A stretch of DNA of 64,000 nucleotides from Sanderia malayensis (lineage: Eukaryota; Cnidaria; Scyphozoa; Semaeostomeae; Pelagiidae): assembly GCA_013076295.1 (NCBI GenBank), contig RQOL01000828.1:3469219-3533218 (forward strand), read 5' to 3'. Position 1 is the first letter of the stretch, and the number at the start of each line of letters is the position of its first letter. Position numbers and translations under genes: made by a program. Positions 1-11,069 of this stretch are shown one piece after another. The notes beneath the pieces are model-generated. The model did no database searches and had not been told where the DNA came from. It saw nothing but the letters and a program-made list of their open reading frames with translations.

Positions 1-1290
1 TCTATCTACCGTTATATACGTCTGTTTACTATATCTACACTTATTCTATTCAGAAATATATGCTAGAATGTACTTTCACCATGCTTACATACACTATACA
101 CATGCTATCTACCGTTATATACGTCTGTTCACTATATCTACATTTATTCTATTCCGAAATATATGCTAGAATGTACTTTCACCATGCTTATATACACTCT
201 ATTCATTCTATCTACCGTTATATACGTCTGTTTACTATATCTACACTTATTCTATTCAGAAATATATGCTAGAATGTACTTTCACCATGCTTACATACAC
301 TATACACATGCTATCTACCGTTATATACGTCTGTTCACTATATCTACATTTATTCTATTCCGAAATATATGCTAGAATGTACTTTCACCATGCTTATATA
401 CACTCTATTCATTCTATCTACCGTTATATACGTATGTTTACTATATCTACACTTATTCTATTCAGAAATATATCCTAGAATGTACTTTCACCATGCTTAC
501 ATACACTATACACATTCTATCTACCGTTATATACGTCTGTTCACTATGTCTACACTTATTCTATTCCGAAATATATGCTAGAATGTACTTTCACCATGCT
601 TATATACACTCTATTCATTCTATCTACCGTTATATACGTCTGTTTACTATATCTACACTTATTCTATTCAGAAATATATGCTAGAATGTACTTTCACCAT
701 GCTTACATACACTATACACATGCTATCTACCGTTATATACGTCTGTTCACTATATCTACATTTATTCTATTCCGAAATATATGCTAGAATGTACTTTCAC
801 CATGCTTATATACACTCTATTCATTCTATCTACTGTTATATATACGTCTGTTTACTATATCTACACTTATTCAGAGATATATCCTAGAATGTACTTTCAC
901 CATGCTTATATACACTCTATTCATTCTATCTACTGTTATATACGTCTGTTTACTATATCTACACTTATTCAGAGATATATCCTAGAATGTACTTCCACCA
1001 TGCTTATATACACTCTATTCATTCTATCTACCGTTATATACGTCTGTTTACTATATCTGCACTTATTCAGAGATATATCCTAGAATGTACTTCCACCATG
1101 CTTATATACACTCTATTCATTCTATCTACCGTTATATACGTCTGTTTACTATATCTGCACTTATTCTATTCAGAAATATATGCTAGAATGTACTTCCACC
1201 ATGCTTATATACACTATACACATTCTATCTACTGTTATATACGTTTGTTTACTATATCTACACTTATTCAGAGATATATCCTAGAACGTA
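1..1290. repeat. 103-bp tandem satellite with 206-bp higher-order unit
   Basis: About a dozen head-to-tail copies of an AT-rich monomer. The landmark TATCTACCGTTATATACG recurs at 2, 105, 208, 311, 414, 517, 620 and 723, a strict 103-bp period. Alternate copies differ: one type has ACATACACTATACACATGC, the next has ATATACACTCTATTCATTC, so the true period is a 206-bp dimer. From about 826 the spacing shortens to 98-100 bp because a TATTCC-like segment is lost, then returns to 103 bp in the last copy. The array enters from the left edge of the window, so its full size is unknown. The overlapping reading frames of about 70 codons inside it are products of the repeat and not genes. Confidence 0.95.
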
Positions 1291-1505
1291 CTGTACCTCT
1301 ATACATTGTTTCGGGACCCTTCAGGATATATATGCCTAGATCAATGTTTCTGGACCTTTAGCTCCTATAGGATATATATGAATTTAATGTTTCGGGACCT
1401 TATAGGACGCATACATCGGGGACTAACCGGGCTGGTTGGTTGGGCTGGGTTGGGTGAAGCCAAAAGGGCAGTTGTTGCATTCAGTTTTGCTTTTGATTTT
1501 GTGGA
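1291..1505. other. Degenerate repeat tail and arrestin 5' flank
   Basis: Three imperfect copies of a TGTTTCGGGACC...GGATATATATG word occur at about 1307, 1343 and 1387. They are followed by a short GC-richer stretch (about 1410-1465) just before the arrestin start. This may be the arrestin promoter and 5' UTR. No clear core-promoter element is visible. Confidence 0.4.
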
Positions 1506-2651
1506 ATGAGAATGAATGATATAATAGTGAGAACAAGTCAAAATGAGTATGTTGGTGGATCAGTTATTTATGGGGCTGTTTATCTAAGAATTTTTACGCC
1601 AGTAACAGCAGGATCATTAGTTATTGTTGCTTCTGGAACTGCATCATGTAAGTGGACCAGAACTCTGCTAAATTTAGGCCCAATCACTAATGATAGTTCG
1701 ACAGAAGCAAACCAACATGACCAGACAAAGGAAATAGCATTTCAAGGAGAGGAAACGCTTTTCAAAGCTGAGTATGTTTTAGCAACATTTGAGGATGCAA
1801 CTGTTCCTATTGGCTGCTATGCATATCCATTTCAATTTATGCTGATGCAAGGCTTGCCCCATAGCTTCAGAAAGAAATCTGCAAAAGATGAAATCAAAAT
1901 GTCGACATATGATGCAGCAATAACTTACAAATTAACTGCGAAATTGCAGTGCAGTTCTTCCCACAGCAAACTGAATTCATCTGCTTTGTTCTCTGTGAGA
2001 AATGAAGAACGAATTTCAACCACCTTGGATGCAAAGTTTAAAGATTGTCGAAAAACCAAAGTAAAAAGTTGTTTTTGTTTTCCAAAGGGTGAACTTATAC
2101 TTAAAGTCGAGCTTGATAAACTGGTGTATGCAATTGGTGAGAAAGTAACTGTTAAATTCTGGGTTGAAAATAAATCTGATGTCAGACTAGAATTTGCAAG
2201 AATAAAATTAATTAGAACAATAGCATTGACAGGGCATCAGAAAGGCATTGAAGATAAAAAAATGGACATCCAGGAAGCATTTCCAGAAGAAGTTTACAAT
2301 ATAAAAAAAGAATTGGAAATGGAAACACTTAATAATAAATATTATGAAATTTCAATGGACTTGAATGACAGTAATAATGAAATGTTATCATCAGCAATTT
2401 CATTAGTTGTGAAATGTCGATATTTATTGGAAGTTGAGATTCTTGTCCCATGGGATGAAGATATTTCTGTTTACTGTCCAATTGAAGTTTGCCCAGGACC
2501 CTCACAAACTTGGTCAAATTGGAAGCCTGCTGAATGGATAAAAAATGTTATTGTTATTGATTCAAATGGAACTTGCAAAGTGTCAAGATATGTTCTTGAA
2601 TCAAATGAATTTGCAAATGTTCCACTGCCATTGTCAGGACTTAACCTGTAG
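1506..2651 (+). CDS. Alpha-arrestin (ARRDC-type) protein, intronless
   Basis: A single open frame of 381 codons. The N-terminal half (residues about 5-165) reads as an arrestin N beta-sandwich, with YVGGSVIYGAVYL as the typical G-x-V-x-G-x-V/I strand, a CKW strand, and the YPFQF...LPHSF segment found in ARRDC/TXNIP proteins. After a cysteine-rich turn (SCFCFPKG, about residue 190) comes the arrestin C sandwich, opening with ELILKVELDKLVYAIGEKV, like the S-V-x-x-D-K-x-x-Y-x-x-G-E pattern of the family. Alpha-arrestins act as trafficking adaptors that bring ubiquitin ligases to membrane cargo. The C-terminal tail here is very short (NVPLPLSGLNL) and has no PPxY motif, so a NEDD4-recruiting role is not supported. 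There are no introns, unlike most neighbours. It ends 127 bp from the stop of the convergent REXO2 gene. The start could also be the in-frame ATG at 1512. Confidence 0.82.
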   Translation: MRMNDIIVRTSQNEYVGGSVIYGAVYLRIFTPVTAGSLVIVASGTASCKWTRTLLNLGPITNDSSTEANQHDQTKEIAFQGEETLFKAEYVLATFEDATVPIGCYAYPFQFMLMQGLPHSFRKKSAKDEIKMSTYDAAITYKLTAKLQCSSSHSKLNSSALFSVRNEERISTTLDAKFKDCRKTKVKSCFCFPKGELILKVELDKLVYAIGEKVTVKFWVENKSDVRLEFARIKLIRTIALTGHQKGIEDKKMDIQEAFPEEVYNIKKELEMETLNNKYYEISMDLNDSNNEMLSSAISLVVKCRYLLEVEILVPWDEDISVYCPIEVCPGPSQTWSNWKPAEWIKNVIVIDSNGTCKVSRYVLESNEFANVPLPLSGLNL

Positions 2652-2778
2652 AAGGCTTACTTTTTGCAGACTATTTTTCATAAATGTTTCACTGGATTAT
2701 TTTATGATTTTTTGTACACTTTTCAACTGCTTAACAAAGGTAACTAAATGTTAGATGTAACTCATTGAGATATACATG

Positions 2779-3468
2779 TTATTTTTTGAATATACTGTTT
2801 TTGTAATATATCAGTTCATTGATACTTTCTTTGATATCGTCTAATGCTCTGTGATTTCCTTTCTTTTTTGGTGAATTTTCATACTCTTCTGGATACCATC
2901 TTTTACATAACTCCTTTACACTGCTCACATCAACAATTCGATAATGCGAATGATTCGCAAAGCATGGCATGTACTTTTCTAAAAATTTCTTGTCTGTGTA
3001 TATTGAATTCCCAGCTAAAGGACATTGTCCCTGCTTTGTGTGTTGTTTAACAAAATCGAGCATAACTCTCTCAGCATCTTTTAGAGAAATTTCAGATTCA
3101 AGCACTGCTTTTGTTAAACCTGATTTGCCATGTTGCTCTGTGCACCATTCACCCATGTTGTTCATAACTTCTTCACATTGTTTTATTATTAGATCTGGCC
3201 CAACTTCAATGATTTCTAAATTTTCACCTGTAACAATGCAAGCTATCTCTATGATCTGATCAACTTCCACATCCAAACCTGTCATCTCAAGGTCAACCCA
3301 TATTAACCTCGTGCTGTCTACCATTGTGTCCCCTTGTTTTCTATCCATTTTGTCATTTGGTCGTTTACTGCTTTGTTCAAGCAAGTTTCTTTTTCCTGTC
3401 TCACAAGCAACTGGCAGGCAAAAGAAAGTAGAAACTTGCTTGAACAAAGCGGTACTTTTGAAGGACAA
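2779..3468 (-). CDS. REXO2: Oligoribonuclease, small-RNA 3'-5' exonuclease (REXO2)
   Basis: A DEDDh exonuclease of the oligoribonuclease family, which degrades very short RNAs (nanoRNA) in mitochondria and cytosol. With the longest frame (229 residues) the catalytic set is visible: D59 and E61 in [11 protein letters not shown]159 in [10 protein letters not shown], and H206 and D211 in [12 protein letters not shown]. The core from MVDSTRL (ATG at 3324) to the end matches bacterial Orn and animal REXO2 along its whole length. The start is uncertain: M1 at 3468, M41 at 3348 or M49 at 3324. The first 35-40 residues are low in acids and could be a mitochondrial presequence, but they are encoded by a perfect 21-bp inverted repeat, so I favour 3348 or 3324. 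The gene is intronless and convergent with the arrestin gene. A hAT insertion lies upstream between it and PNUTS. Confidence 0.93.
   Translation of the reverse strand: MSFKSTALFKQVSTFFCLPVACETGKRNLLEQSSKRPNDKMDRKQGDTMVDSTRLIWVDLEMTGLDVEVDQIIEIACIVTGENLEIIEVGPDLIIKQCEEVMNNMGEWCTEQHGKSGLTKAVLESEISLKDAERVMLDFVKQHTKQGQCPLAGNSIYTDKKFLEKYMPCFANHSHYRIVDVSSVKELCKRWYPEEYENSPKKKGNHRALDDIKESINELIYYKNSIFKK
3370..3450. repeat. Perfect 21-bp inverted repeat at REXO2 5' end
   Basis: The arm at 3370-3390 (GCTTTGTTCAAGCAAGTTTC plus one T) is exactly reverse-complementary to 3430-3450, around a 39-bp spacer that has further weak pairing (TTTTCCTG against CAGGCAAAAG). It could form a strong hairpin in the REXO2 leader RNA, or be a small fold-back element. 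Confidence 0.85.
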
Positions 3469-3602
3469 AAACTGCGCATGTGCAATAATGAACCTGAAGC
3501 CATATTTGGATACTGTGTGACCTTATTAGGAAATAAGATTGACAGGTCACAACAACAACAACGAAGTAAAATATAGAGAAACGAAACGAACGACGTTTCA
3601 AC

Positions 3603-4279
3603 CAGGGTTGCCATTTGGCCTATTTGGAGGCCAAATTTGAAAAATCTGGCCTAATTGGAACTTGTTTGGCTACTGAAAAATTGGTTTGGCCTTCTGGCCT
3701 AATTGAGAAATTCTGTTATGAATAATAGTTTCAGTCACCGAATTCACATTCACCTCTTTAACTGATCAAAGGAAAACCCGCTACAACCTCTGACACCTGT
3801 CCATGACGTAATTATCTCATGGCGGGTCACTGCATGTATAATTTCCGTCAATACACCCCAAACATTCCCTTGTGACTCTCTATGGAGGGTCCTCAATTTC
3901 GAGAGCCTTAAAAACAGAGGGAAATGCTGCACAGACTTCAAAGTCACTTCAAAAATGCTTGAACTTTTTAACTCAGACATAATGCGCCAGGAATCATCAT
4001 CAACTGAGACAGATGAAATAAACTTGTCCGAGTATTTATAAATATCAACACTTTCTCCTTTGTTTCTTGTTTTAAAGTTGCCTTGAAAATTGATTACATT
4101 TTTTACTTAAATATTGTTCTTTGTTATTTAAACAATGCGTCTTTTGTTTTGAGACATTAAATCTTTTGTTCTAAAACAATGGCTATTGTCTTTTGAAAAT
4201 TTGGCTACAAAGGGCAAGAATTTGGCCTCCCGCGAATCTAACTCTGGCCTCCGCTGACCCAAGTGATGTGGCAACCCTG
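3603..4279. mobile_element. Non-autonomous hAT transposon with intact 8-bp TSD
   Basis: The termini are inverted repeats beginning CAGGGTTGCCA (3603-3613) and ending TGGCAACCCTG (4269-4279). They are flanked by a perfect 8-bp target duplication GTTTCAAC at 3595-3602 and 4280-4287. Eight-base duplications and a CAGGGTTGCC terminus are typical of hAT elements. Total length is 677 bp. Near both ends there are diverged copies of a TTTGGCC-containing subterminal word. The interior is too short for a transposase but keeps a relic of its C-terminal end (separate entry). The element sits in the shared upstream region of REXO2 (-) and PNUTS (+). Confidence 0.93.
3795..4041 (+). pseudogene. C-terminal remnant of a hAT transposase
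   Basis: An open stretch without its own start, ending at a stop near 4041. It contains VTSKMLELFNSDIM, which resembles the phi-K-V-T-x-x-M-L-x-x-F-N-S-x-M end of hAT-family transposases, preceded by a tryptophan/proline-containing segment. It is a 3'-end leftover inside the 677-bp element. The catalytic core is absent, so it is not functional. The left limit is approximate. Confidence 0.5.
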
Positions 4280-4287
4280 GTTTCAAC

Positions 4288-5172
4288 GACGACGAAAATG
4301 AAACGAACCATCATCATCATTTCGAAGCGAAGTGCAAGTTGCTTTGTGGGAGACGTTGACTTTTGAAAACTTTAGCAACAGAATTATCAAGGATTTAATA
4401 TCGTATATTTCCGTTATTTCAGTGTAAGGAATTGATAACATAAAATAGTAGATTTAGTTCCTTCTTCAAACTTTCTGGATCAACTGGATAGTAAAACAAA
4501 CGTGCAAAAAGAGATAAAAACCATAGCAGTTAGCATGCTCTTTGCTTTGCTTTGAAGCGGTATTTTTCCAAGATTTTGTTGGGCCAATTTGTTTACTGTC
4601 AGCTAGATATACTTATTTATTGAAAGAAATAAGCCATTCCAAATGGTAACGTACACTTTAGAGCCTGAAACATAACTAGTGGCACTGGCACGGCAGAAGA
4701 ATAATAGATAGTCCCATTTATTTGCTCTGGACGGGAAGACAAGACAATCTTGTTATCGTTGCCAGTCTTGTCCGAATCTTGCGACCCGCCTTACTTTTTG
4801 CAAAATATAGTTGTTTTATATAAAGTAGCTGGTACCATCTTCACATTAGCTCTATTTTTGTCTTTTATTTTCATGAGAGATGGTGTAAATAAGCTATGCA
4901 CGATGTTTAAAACGTATTTTTCTAGCCTTGTGTGATCAGTGGGGGCCTAAGCGATTATTCCAAAATGGCGTCAATTTTTTTTCTAACCACGGAAATCTAA
5001 AATTAAGAAACATGATAGAATGCCAGCAACCATCGTCCTTAAGCTTTTTTTGCTGTAAGATTTTACGTGATAATGCTATATTGTTTGAAAAATGATTTTC
5101 TCTTGTCCAATTTCAGAATTATTACTTTATATCGACTTTCCGAAACATCTTTTAAAAGTTGGCCAGTTGGGG
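4288..5172. other. PNUTS 5' flank and probable 5' UTR
   Basis: No coding signal is seen. The right-hand end must contain the 5' UTR of PNUTS, because the initiator codon is at 5173-5175 at the very end of exon 1. I see no recognisable promoter motif and cannot place the transcription start. Confidence 0.4.
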
Positions 5173-8100
5173 ATGGTGAGAGTTTACCTTCGTCGTAATT
5201 TTTTGTGATCTTGCATTATTGATAGGTTACAACATAAAGCTTGTGCTAGAAGGGTATATTATTGAAGATGTTCTGCCTTTCATAGGATGCATCTGGTGGA
5301 GGGCCAAAACTGCTCCTAAATGCCCTCAAGCCAATGCTTGGCATTAATGGTGACATAAAGACACCAAAAGAAGTTATGCGAATTGTAGAGTAAGGCTATT
5401 ATTATCACTATTGTTGCTTGATATGTATGTATGTATGTATATATGTATATCAAAATTCTGATCCTAATGCTAGGTTTTTCACAGCACGTAAATTAAATAA
5501 AAAATTAAATAAATGAATTAAATAAGTTATTGAAGTGTGAAAGTTAAGAAATGGGTTAAAAATATTAGTTAAAGTGTATTCAAAATGTGTGATTTTTACT
5601 TTTTTTATGTAGCTTGATGAAGGATACAGAGAAACTTATGAACCGGTGTATATATTTAAATATTTTACAAGCAACTTGTCTGGAACTGAAAACCAATCCT
5701 TCCAATAGAGACACTCTTGATAAGTATGTTATTTTACACACTTTAGGAGGTTGTCTGCATTTTTACATTTCACTGGTATATGTTCTATTGTGCTAAGCCT
5801 AATGCAAAGTACAAGATCTATTGTTTTCATAGTGTGATGTATTTTATATGATGTGATTAAAAGTTGTTTACTTTTATAGGTTTTTATTTGGTGGTGGATG
5901 GGGCATTCTTAATAGATGGTTGAATGAATATATTAGAATTGAAAATTATCCTATGCTGAATGTGTTGATTGAAGTAATTCATTTTATTTGGATTTGTACA
6001 TATATCCTACATCTTGTTGTTACTCATTAGAATGTCACCTTAATGTAGTTGCAAAGTGAAATATATGATGTTCTTTATTATTTTAGGTATTAAAATGCTT
6101 GCCAGTAACAATAGATGTTTTAAAACAGGTATGTAATTAATTATTAGAAAATTCCTCTTTCACAACCACCTTCTAAATTCACTTATACAACACTACCATT
6201 ACTTGTAACTTTCTTATATTTGTAATAGGGCAATACTGGTAAAATAATCAAGCAGATGACAAGAATTGATAATTCAGGTATATATTTGATGACTATATGC
6301 AAGGAACTTCCTCAAATAGGGAGAACATCCAATCCTCATTGCTGTCATTAAAAATCAATGACTTGTTGAAATTGTGCGGTAAGAAGAATCACGAGGTGTG
6401 GTCACATTGAGAGGAAGGACCAAGGTCACACTGCTCAGATTTGGCTATTCAGCTGCCCTTCCACATTCAGTGCTAAAAGCAATATCTTACAAAGATATTA
6501 CGCACATTTGCTAATTAATCAATCCATCAATCTTTTTTGTCAGACATTAAAAAGGAAGCAACCCAGTTGATCAAACAATGGAAAGGAATGATTAGAGGAG
6601 GAAATAATGGTAAATCTGCTATCTTTGACTTTATTTTTTTCATTTTGTATCTGCCTGATCTTTACTATTCGACTTTGATTAATAAAAATACAAATGGTTT
6701 GAGTTAAGTGTGTCTAATTTTAGAGAAAGGATCTAAAGGCAATCAAATTGAGAATGGCAAAAAGTCGCAAGGTATTCTTTTACATCTATGTGTCTTTTGA
6801 TGAGTGATTAATATTTTAAAAACAGGTCTGTTAAAATGCAAATAGTAGGCTCTTATTTAATTTATGCACCACTCTATTTGCATGTATTGAGAGCTGCTTC
6901 ATATATAGTCTTTGGGAGCATTGTATGCTGGTGTAGACAGTACCTCTTATATGATAGACTTTATTTACATTGCTGAGTTTTTCATTAAACCAATTAAAGT
7001 GTTCAACTCATCGTGTTGATTAGGAAGGTAAAAGAATCACAGATAAATAAAATGACAATGTTCTTTTAAACATTTGATGATTGTTTTCACATGAAGCTCA
7101 GAGATGTTTCTGAATAGTCTATTTTCATATTTATATGTATATATTTATATATATTATTGTTTTAGTCTCAGAAGATAGTTCACCATCATCCAATAAACGT
7201 CAGAGGTATAAGCTCGTCTTAAAGTTGACCGTACTTAAATACATCATTATTAGACCCACTACATTGCATCCCTGTGTAGCTGAAAACTTTTGCCAGCTTC
7301 AGAAACACGGGTACGCGGATTCGATGTAGCGAGTCTAGTAGACCATTATTTAATTTATATCTTTACCTGATCACTTTATTTTTAGACAAGATAGCGTGGA
7401 TGAGAAAGAAAAGCCACCTCCAGAAAAGAAAGTAAAACAATTAGATGGTGGTAAACAAATTAAAAACATCACAAATGATCAAAAACGTATGTTTTTTTTT
7501 TCGATATTTCTCTCGAATGCTTCGCCTTTCTTTTGTCTTTCTCTCCGTACAAAAAACGATTTTTGTTCTTCTCTTTTAGCAACAGTTATTGAGAGTTTTG
7601 GCTTTATGAATGCCATGGCGGCTCTTTCATCAAAGCCAATTAAAAAGAAAAAGAAACTGGCAGCAAAAGTGAATTTTATATTCTCTACAAAGGACTTGCA
7701 TCGTTCAATAATTGTAACTTATTCTCAGCAAAATGGTTATATTGTACTATCGTTATTTTTTCTTTTAGACAATGCTTCCTCTTGATGAGATTTTGAACAA
7801 CCGTTCATCAGATAAGTAGGTTTAATTACTTTATTACTTAAGACGACTTCACCTTATCCCCCACTTTTAATCGCTTATTTGCATTAACATTTCTTTTTGC
7901 TTCAATAGAAAGAACGATCCCGACAATATTGCTGGTGAAAATTTTGAAAAGGGTAAACCTCGATGCCAAATTCTTTTTGTTGTAGCATTTATTACCCTTC
8001 ATCATGTAAAATATATACGTACATTCATTGGATAAGGATATATATGTATTATACTATATACGTTATAATATTTTTCTTGATAGGAAATGAGTCTGGACTG

Positions 8101-10654
8101 CTAGCAGAAGATGTAAGTTAAGAACTCGATTCAAGCTCATTGTGAAATTAGTCTGTTAACGACAAAAGGAAATTCTATTTATACATTATTTGTTATGAAA
8201 AGTTGATTCCTTCGTTCCCTTTAGGATTCATCAATGTCGACACTCGCATCGGAAACCAAAGGTTGGTTCAATTTTTACATAATTTTATTATTTATTCACT
8301 TGAACCATCTTTTCTGTCGTTTTTAGATTTGCCTGGAAATGTTCGCATTAATCAATTTTCGATTAATGCTTTAATATTCTAGGAGACAAACCAGATGAAT
8401 TGAGTAATGACAGTTCTTCGACAAAGACAAAGAAAAAACGATCAATCAAGTGGGCAGATGATGATAATCTCACCAAAATATTCTACTTTGAACTTAATGA
8501 AGAAGAAAGAGGTATCCTAAAGCGTTACCATTTTCAATATTTTACCTTATTTGCAAAGGCACTTTTTCTTTTCATTTTTTAATAACTGAGTTTATTATTT
8601 GTTCAAAGCTATGATGCATCACTCCGTAAGCTTCAATGCAGCCAAACACAACGAACTTATCCGCGAAAGAGAGGTACTGTGTGTATTTTATTTTAATTAA
8701 TTAATGTTGCCGTCTTCCTTTATTGCCAGTTTTTTCTTTTCATTAGATTTTACGTTTTATTTATGTTCTTGCTTCTGACAGGCCTTAGAGCATGCAAGAA
8801 GGGTAACAGAAGACAGAATGGTAGAAAAATTGCCGGTAATTACGCCCTTAATTTCTGCTCTATTAATTAGATAGCTTTGTTGTAGTTAAGAATAAGATAG
8901 AATTAGTAGCGGATTATTTATAGCCATTGATTATTGTTTATTGCAGTGGACAAGACCTTGTTTAGTTGAATTTCCTCCATTGCCCATAGAATATGGCGAG
9001 AAAAGCAGAGAAAAATATGTCCAAGTAAGTTAATTTATACGTAAGCATAAGTTAAAAAGTAAAATGTTATTTTAAATGCATATTTAATGATCCATTGATT
9101 TTTTATTTCACTGATTTATTGACTGACCCATTACTGATTGCCTGCAGAAAGAGAGAGAGCAAAAAGTATTGGCTGATATATTTCTTACGAAAGCCAGGTA
9201 TAGTATTTTATTTTTAAATCTGCTATATATATATGTGCTTAAAATTTTCTGTGACAGGGAACTTATTATTCGATTTGTATAGATCTCGTATTAAATGAGG
9301 ATATTTTTTGTCAGCTTGCCAGATAGTCCTGCGGAACCCGATGGTGATGATGAGGAACATGGTCCTGCAGATCCAAAATTAATTCCACACGATGAGGTTT
9401 TTTATTAAGATCTTTTTCATTTGACTTCTATTCTTCAATACTTATTATAGCTACTTATAGCAACTTATATAATTGTTTATATCTGTAACATTTTTGCTCT
9501 TTCTTTCGCATTACAGGAAGGCACTTTATATCCAAAGCCGTCAGTTCCAGTATCACAAGTCAATTTGACTAATTTAAGCCCACAGAATTCGAATGAAAGC
9601 TCAAGCATACTTGGTGATGCGCCAGGAGCTTTACTGCCTAAAGGAAAAGGTTTGCATAACGCTTAGTCTTCTTAAATATGCCAAGTTTTAATGGTCAAAT
9701 GATTTATTTTATTTTGCCTCAACTAATGCTGTCTTGTTTTTTTCAACTGCAGATATATCTCCGATTGTGCATAATAATGGAGATCTTTCAATGGTTTGTT
9801 TTTTTTGGCTCATATGTTTTGTGTTTCTTGTTTGTAATAGTTTTTCATTTTCTGTCTCTTTTTTATTGATTGATGGTTTATAATTAAATTGTACTATTTC
9901 TGCTATTTTAGGCTAAAAGTTCAAACCCATCTGGTCATCCTGGTCAAAATTTCTCAGGATCAAGACCACCATGTAAGTATATTAAGCATTCCTTTGCATC
10001 CAATTGTGTATTTATTTGTAATCCAGCATAGCTATTAACAAACAAGTAATTTGTTATTTTAACATAGTGTCGGACATGTCGGGACATGGTGCCTATCCAC
10101 CAGCCATGCAACATCGGATTCCTTTGCGTGGTTCGTCAACAGGAGGTCCCAGACCTCTTCTCGGCATGCCATTCCCAACAGCACGAGGAAGAGGGAGTTT
10201 CAGAGCGAGGCCAATGATGCCACGTGCAGGACAAATGATGTCTCGTTTTCAACGACCGACTCTTGGACAGGTTATTAATAGATCTTTTTTGTAAATCATT
10301 TACAACGTTACTATGAGTATACGATGTTATGTTAAAGCATTGCTTAGTTGCATTAATATTTCGATTGTATTTTAGGATGCGTATAGCGGTGTGGCAGAAG
10401 AACATGCATTTATCCAAGCTCATATAAGAAGTCGAGGAAGAGGCGGAATACCAATACGAGGTCGTGGTGTAAGAGGTGTGTATGATCAGTATCGTATCTC
10501 AGCAAAACATTTACTTAACTTGAGCTGACTAATATGAATTCTAAATTTGATTTCAGAAACCCCTATGTGTCGTCATTTCTTGGCGCCAAATGGTTGCAGA
10601 AAGGGCCAAGCTTGTCAATTTGTTCATCCATGGGTGAATGGACAACCAAGGTGA
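5173..10654 (+). CDS. PPP1R10: PNUTS, protein phosphatase 1 nuclear targeting subunit (27 exons)
   Basis: A scaffold that holds PP1 in a nuclear complex acting on transcription termination. Exons read by eye: -5175, 5286-5389, 5613-5723, 5880-5973, 6087-6128, 6229-6277, 6544-6609, 6724-6771, 7166-7205, 7386-7486, 7580-7668, 7769-7815, 7909-7952, 8084-8112, 8225-8261, 8383-8511, 8609-8673, 8782-8835, 8947-9024, 9148-9197, 9315-9396, 9517-9649, 9753-9793, 9912-9972, 10068-10270, 10376-10475, 10557-10654. They join to 1,998 nt (665 aa). Order of parts: TFIIS-N/LW-like domain (MKDTEKLMNRCIYLNIL); GFMNAM followed by a lysine run; PP1-binding RVxF variant R-S-I-K-W at about residues 321-325, followed by FYFELNEEER as in PNUTS; the AREILSDRH-like helix and PKLIPHDE block; an RG-rich region; and a terminal CCCH finger with C-x8-C-x5-C-x3-H spacing, then HPWVNGQPR and stop. 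The order matches vertebrate PNUTS throughout. AATAAA is at 10899. Confidence 0.93.
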
Positions 10655-11069
10655 TAGAAAGCAAATTGAAATTTTTTACATCTTGCGTTCAGTTTTATAG
10701 TGATGAGATTCTCAGCAACGACTTTTCAATGTTTTACAGTATGAATTTTAATAAACATTTTGGTTAATCTCTGTAAGTGTAAAGTAACACAAAGTTTACA
10801 GAGTTTGAATTTGAAATTAAATAATAAGTTATTAGAGAGCGTTAGTGTGAGTTGGTCAGAAAGAACTGTTTTCTTCTTCAGTGATATTTTGAACATTCAA
10901 TAAATATCACATAATTCCTGTTTTTCATTTATATCAACCCAGCGTTTATTATTCAAAGCGAGAAAATCTTAGAGGTTTAGTTTTACATGAAGTCTACCAT
11001 TAAAATACATACTTTATCACTTTAAATTCTAAGAACTGTATACCTAAATGAAGCGAATTGATTAGTTAA
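10655..11069. other. 3' UTRs between convergent PNUTS and Lmx1-like genes
   Basis: PNUTS (+) and the LIM-homeobox gene (-) end facing each other here. An AATAAA at 10899-10904 is a plausible PNUTS polyadenylation signal. No coding signal is seen. Confidence 0.5.

Noticed and set aside
1..1290. CRISPR-like repeat-spacer array
   Set aside because: Copies are contiguous with no unique spacers, and the host is an animal.
60..1361. Series of overlapping ~70-codon plus-strand frames
   Set aside because: They recur every 103 bp and are products of the satellite. The protein sequence simply mirrors the repeat.
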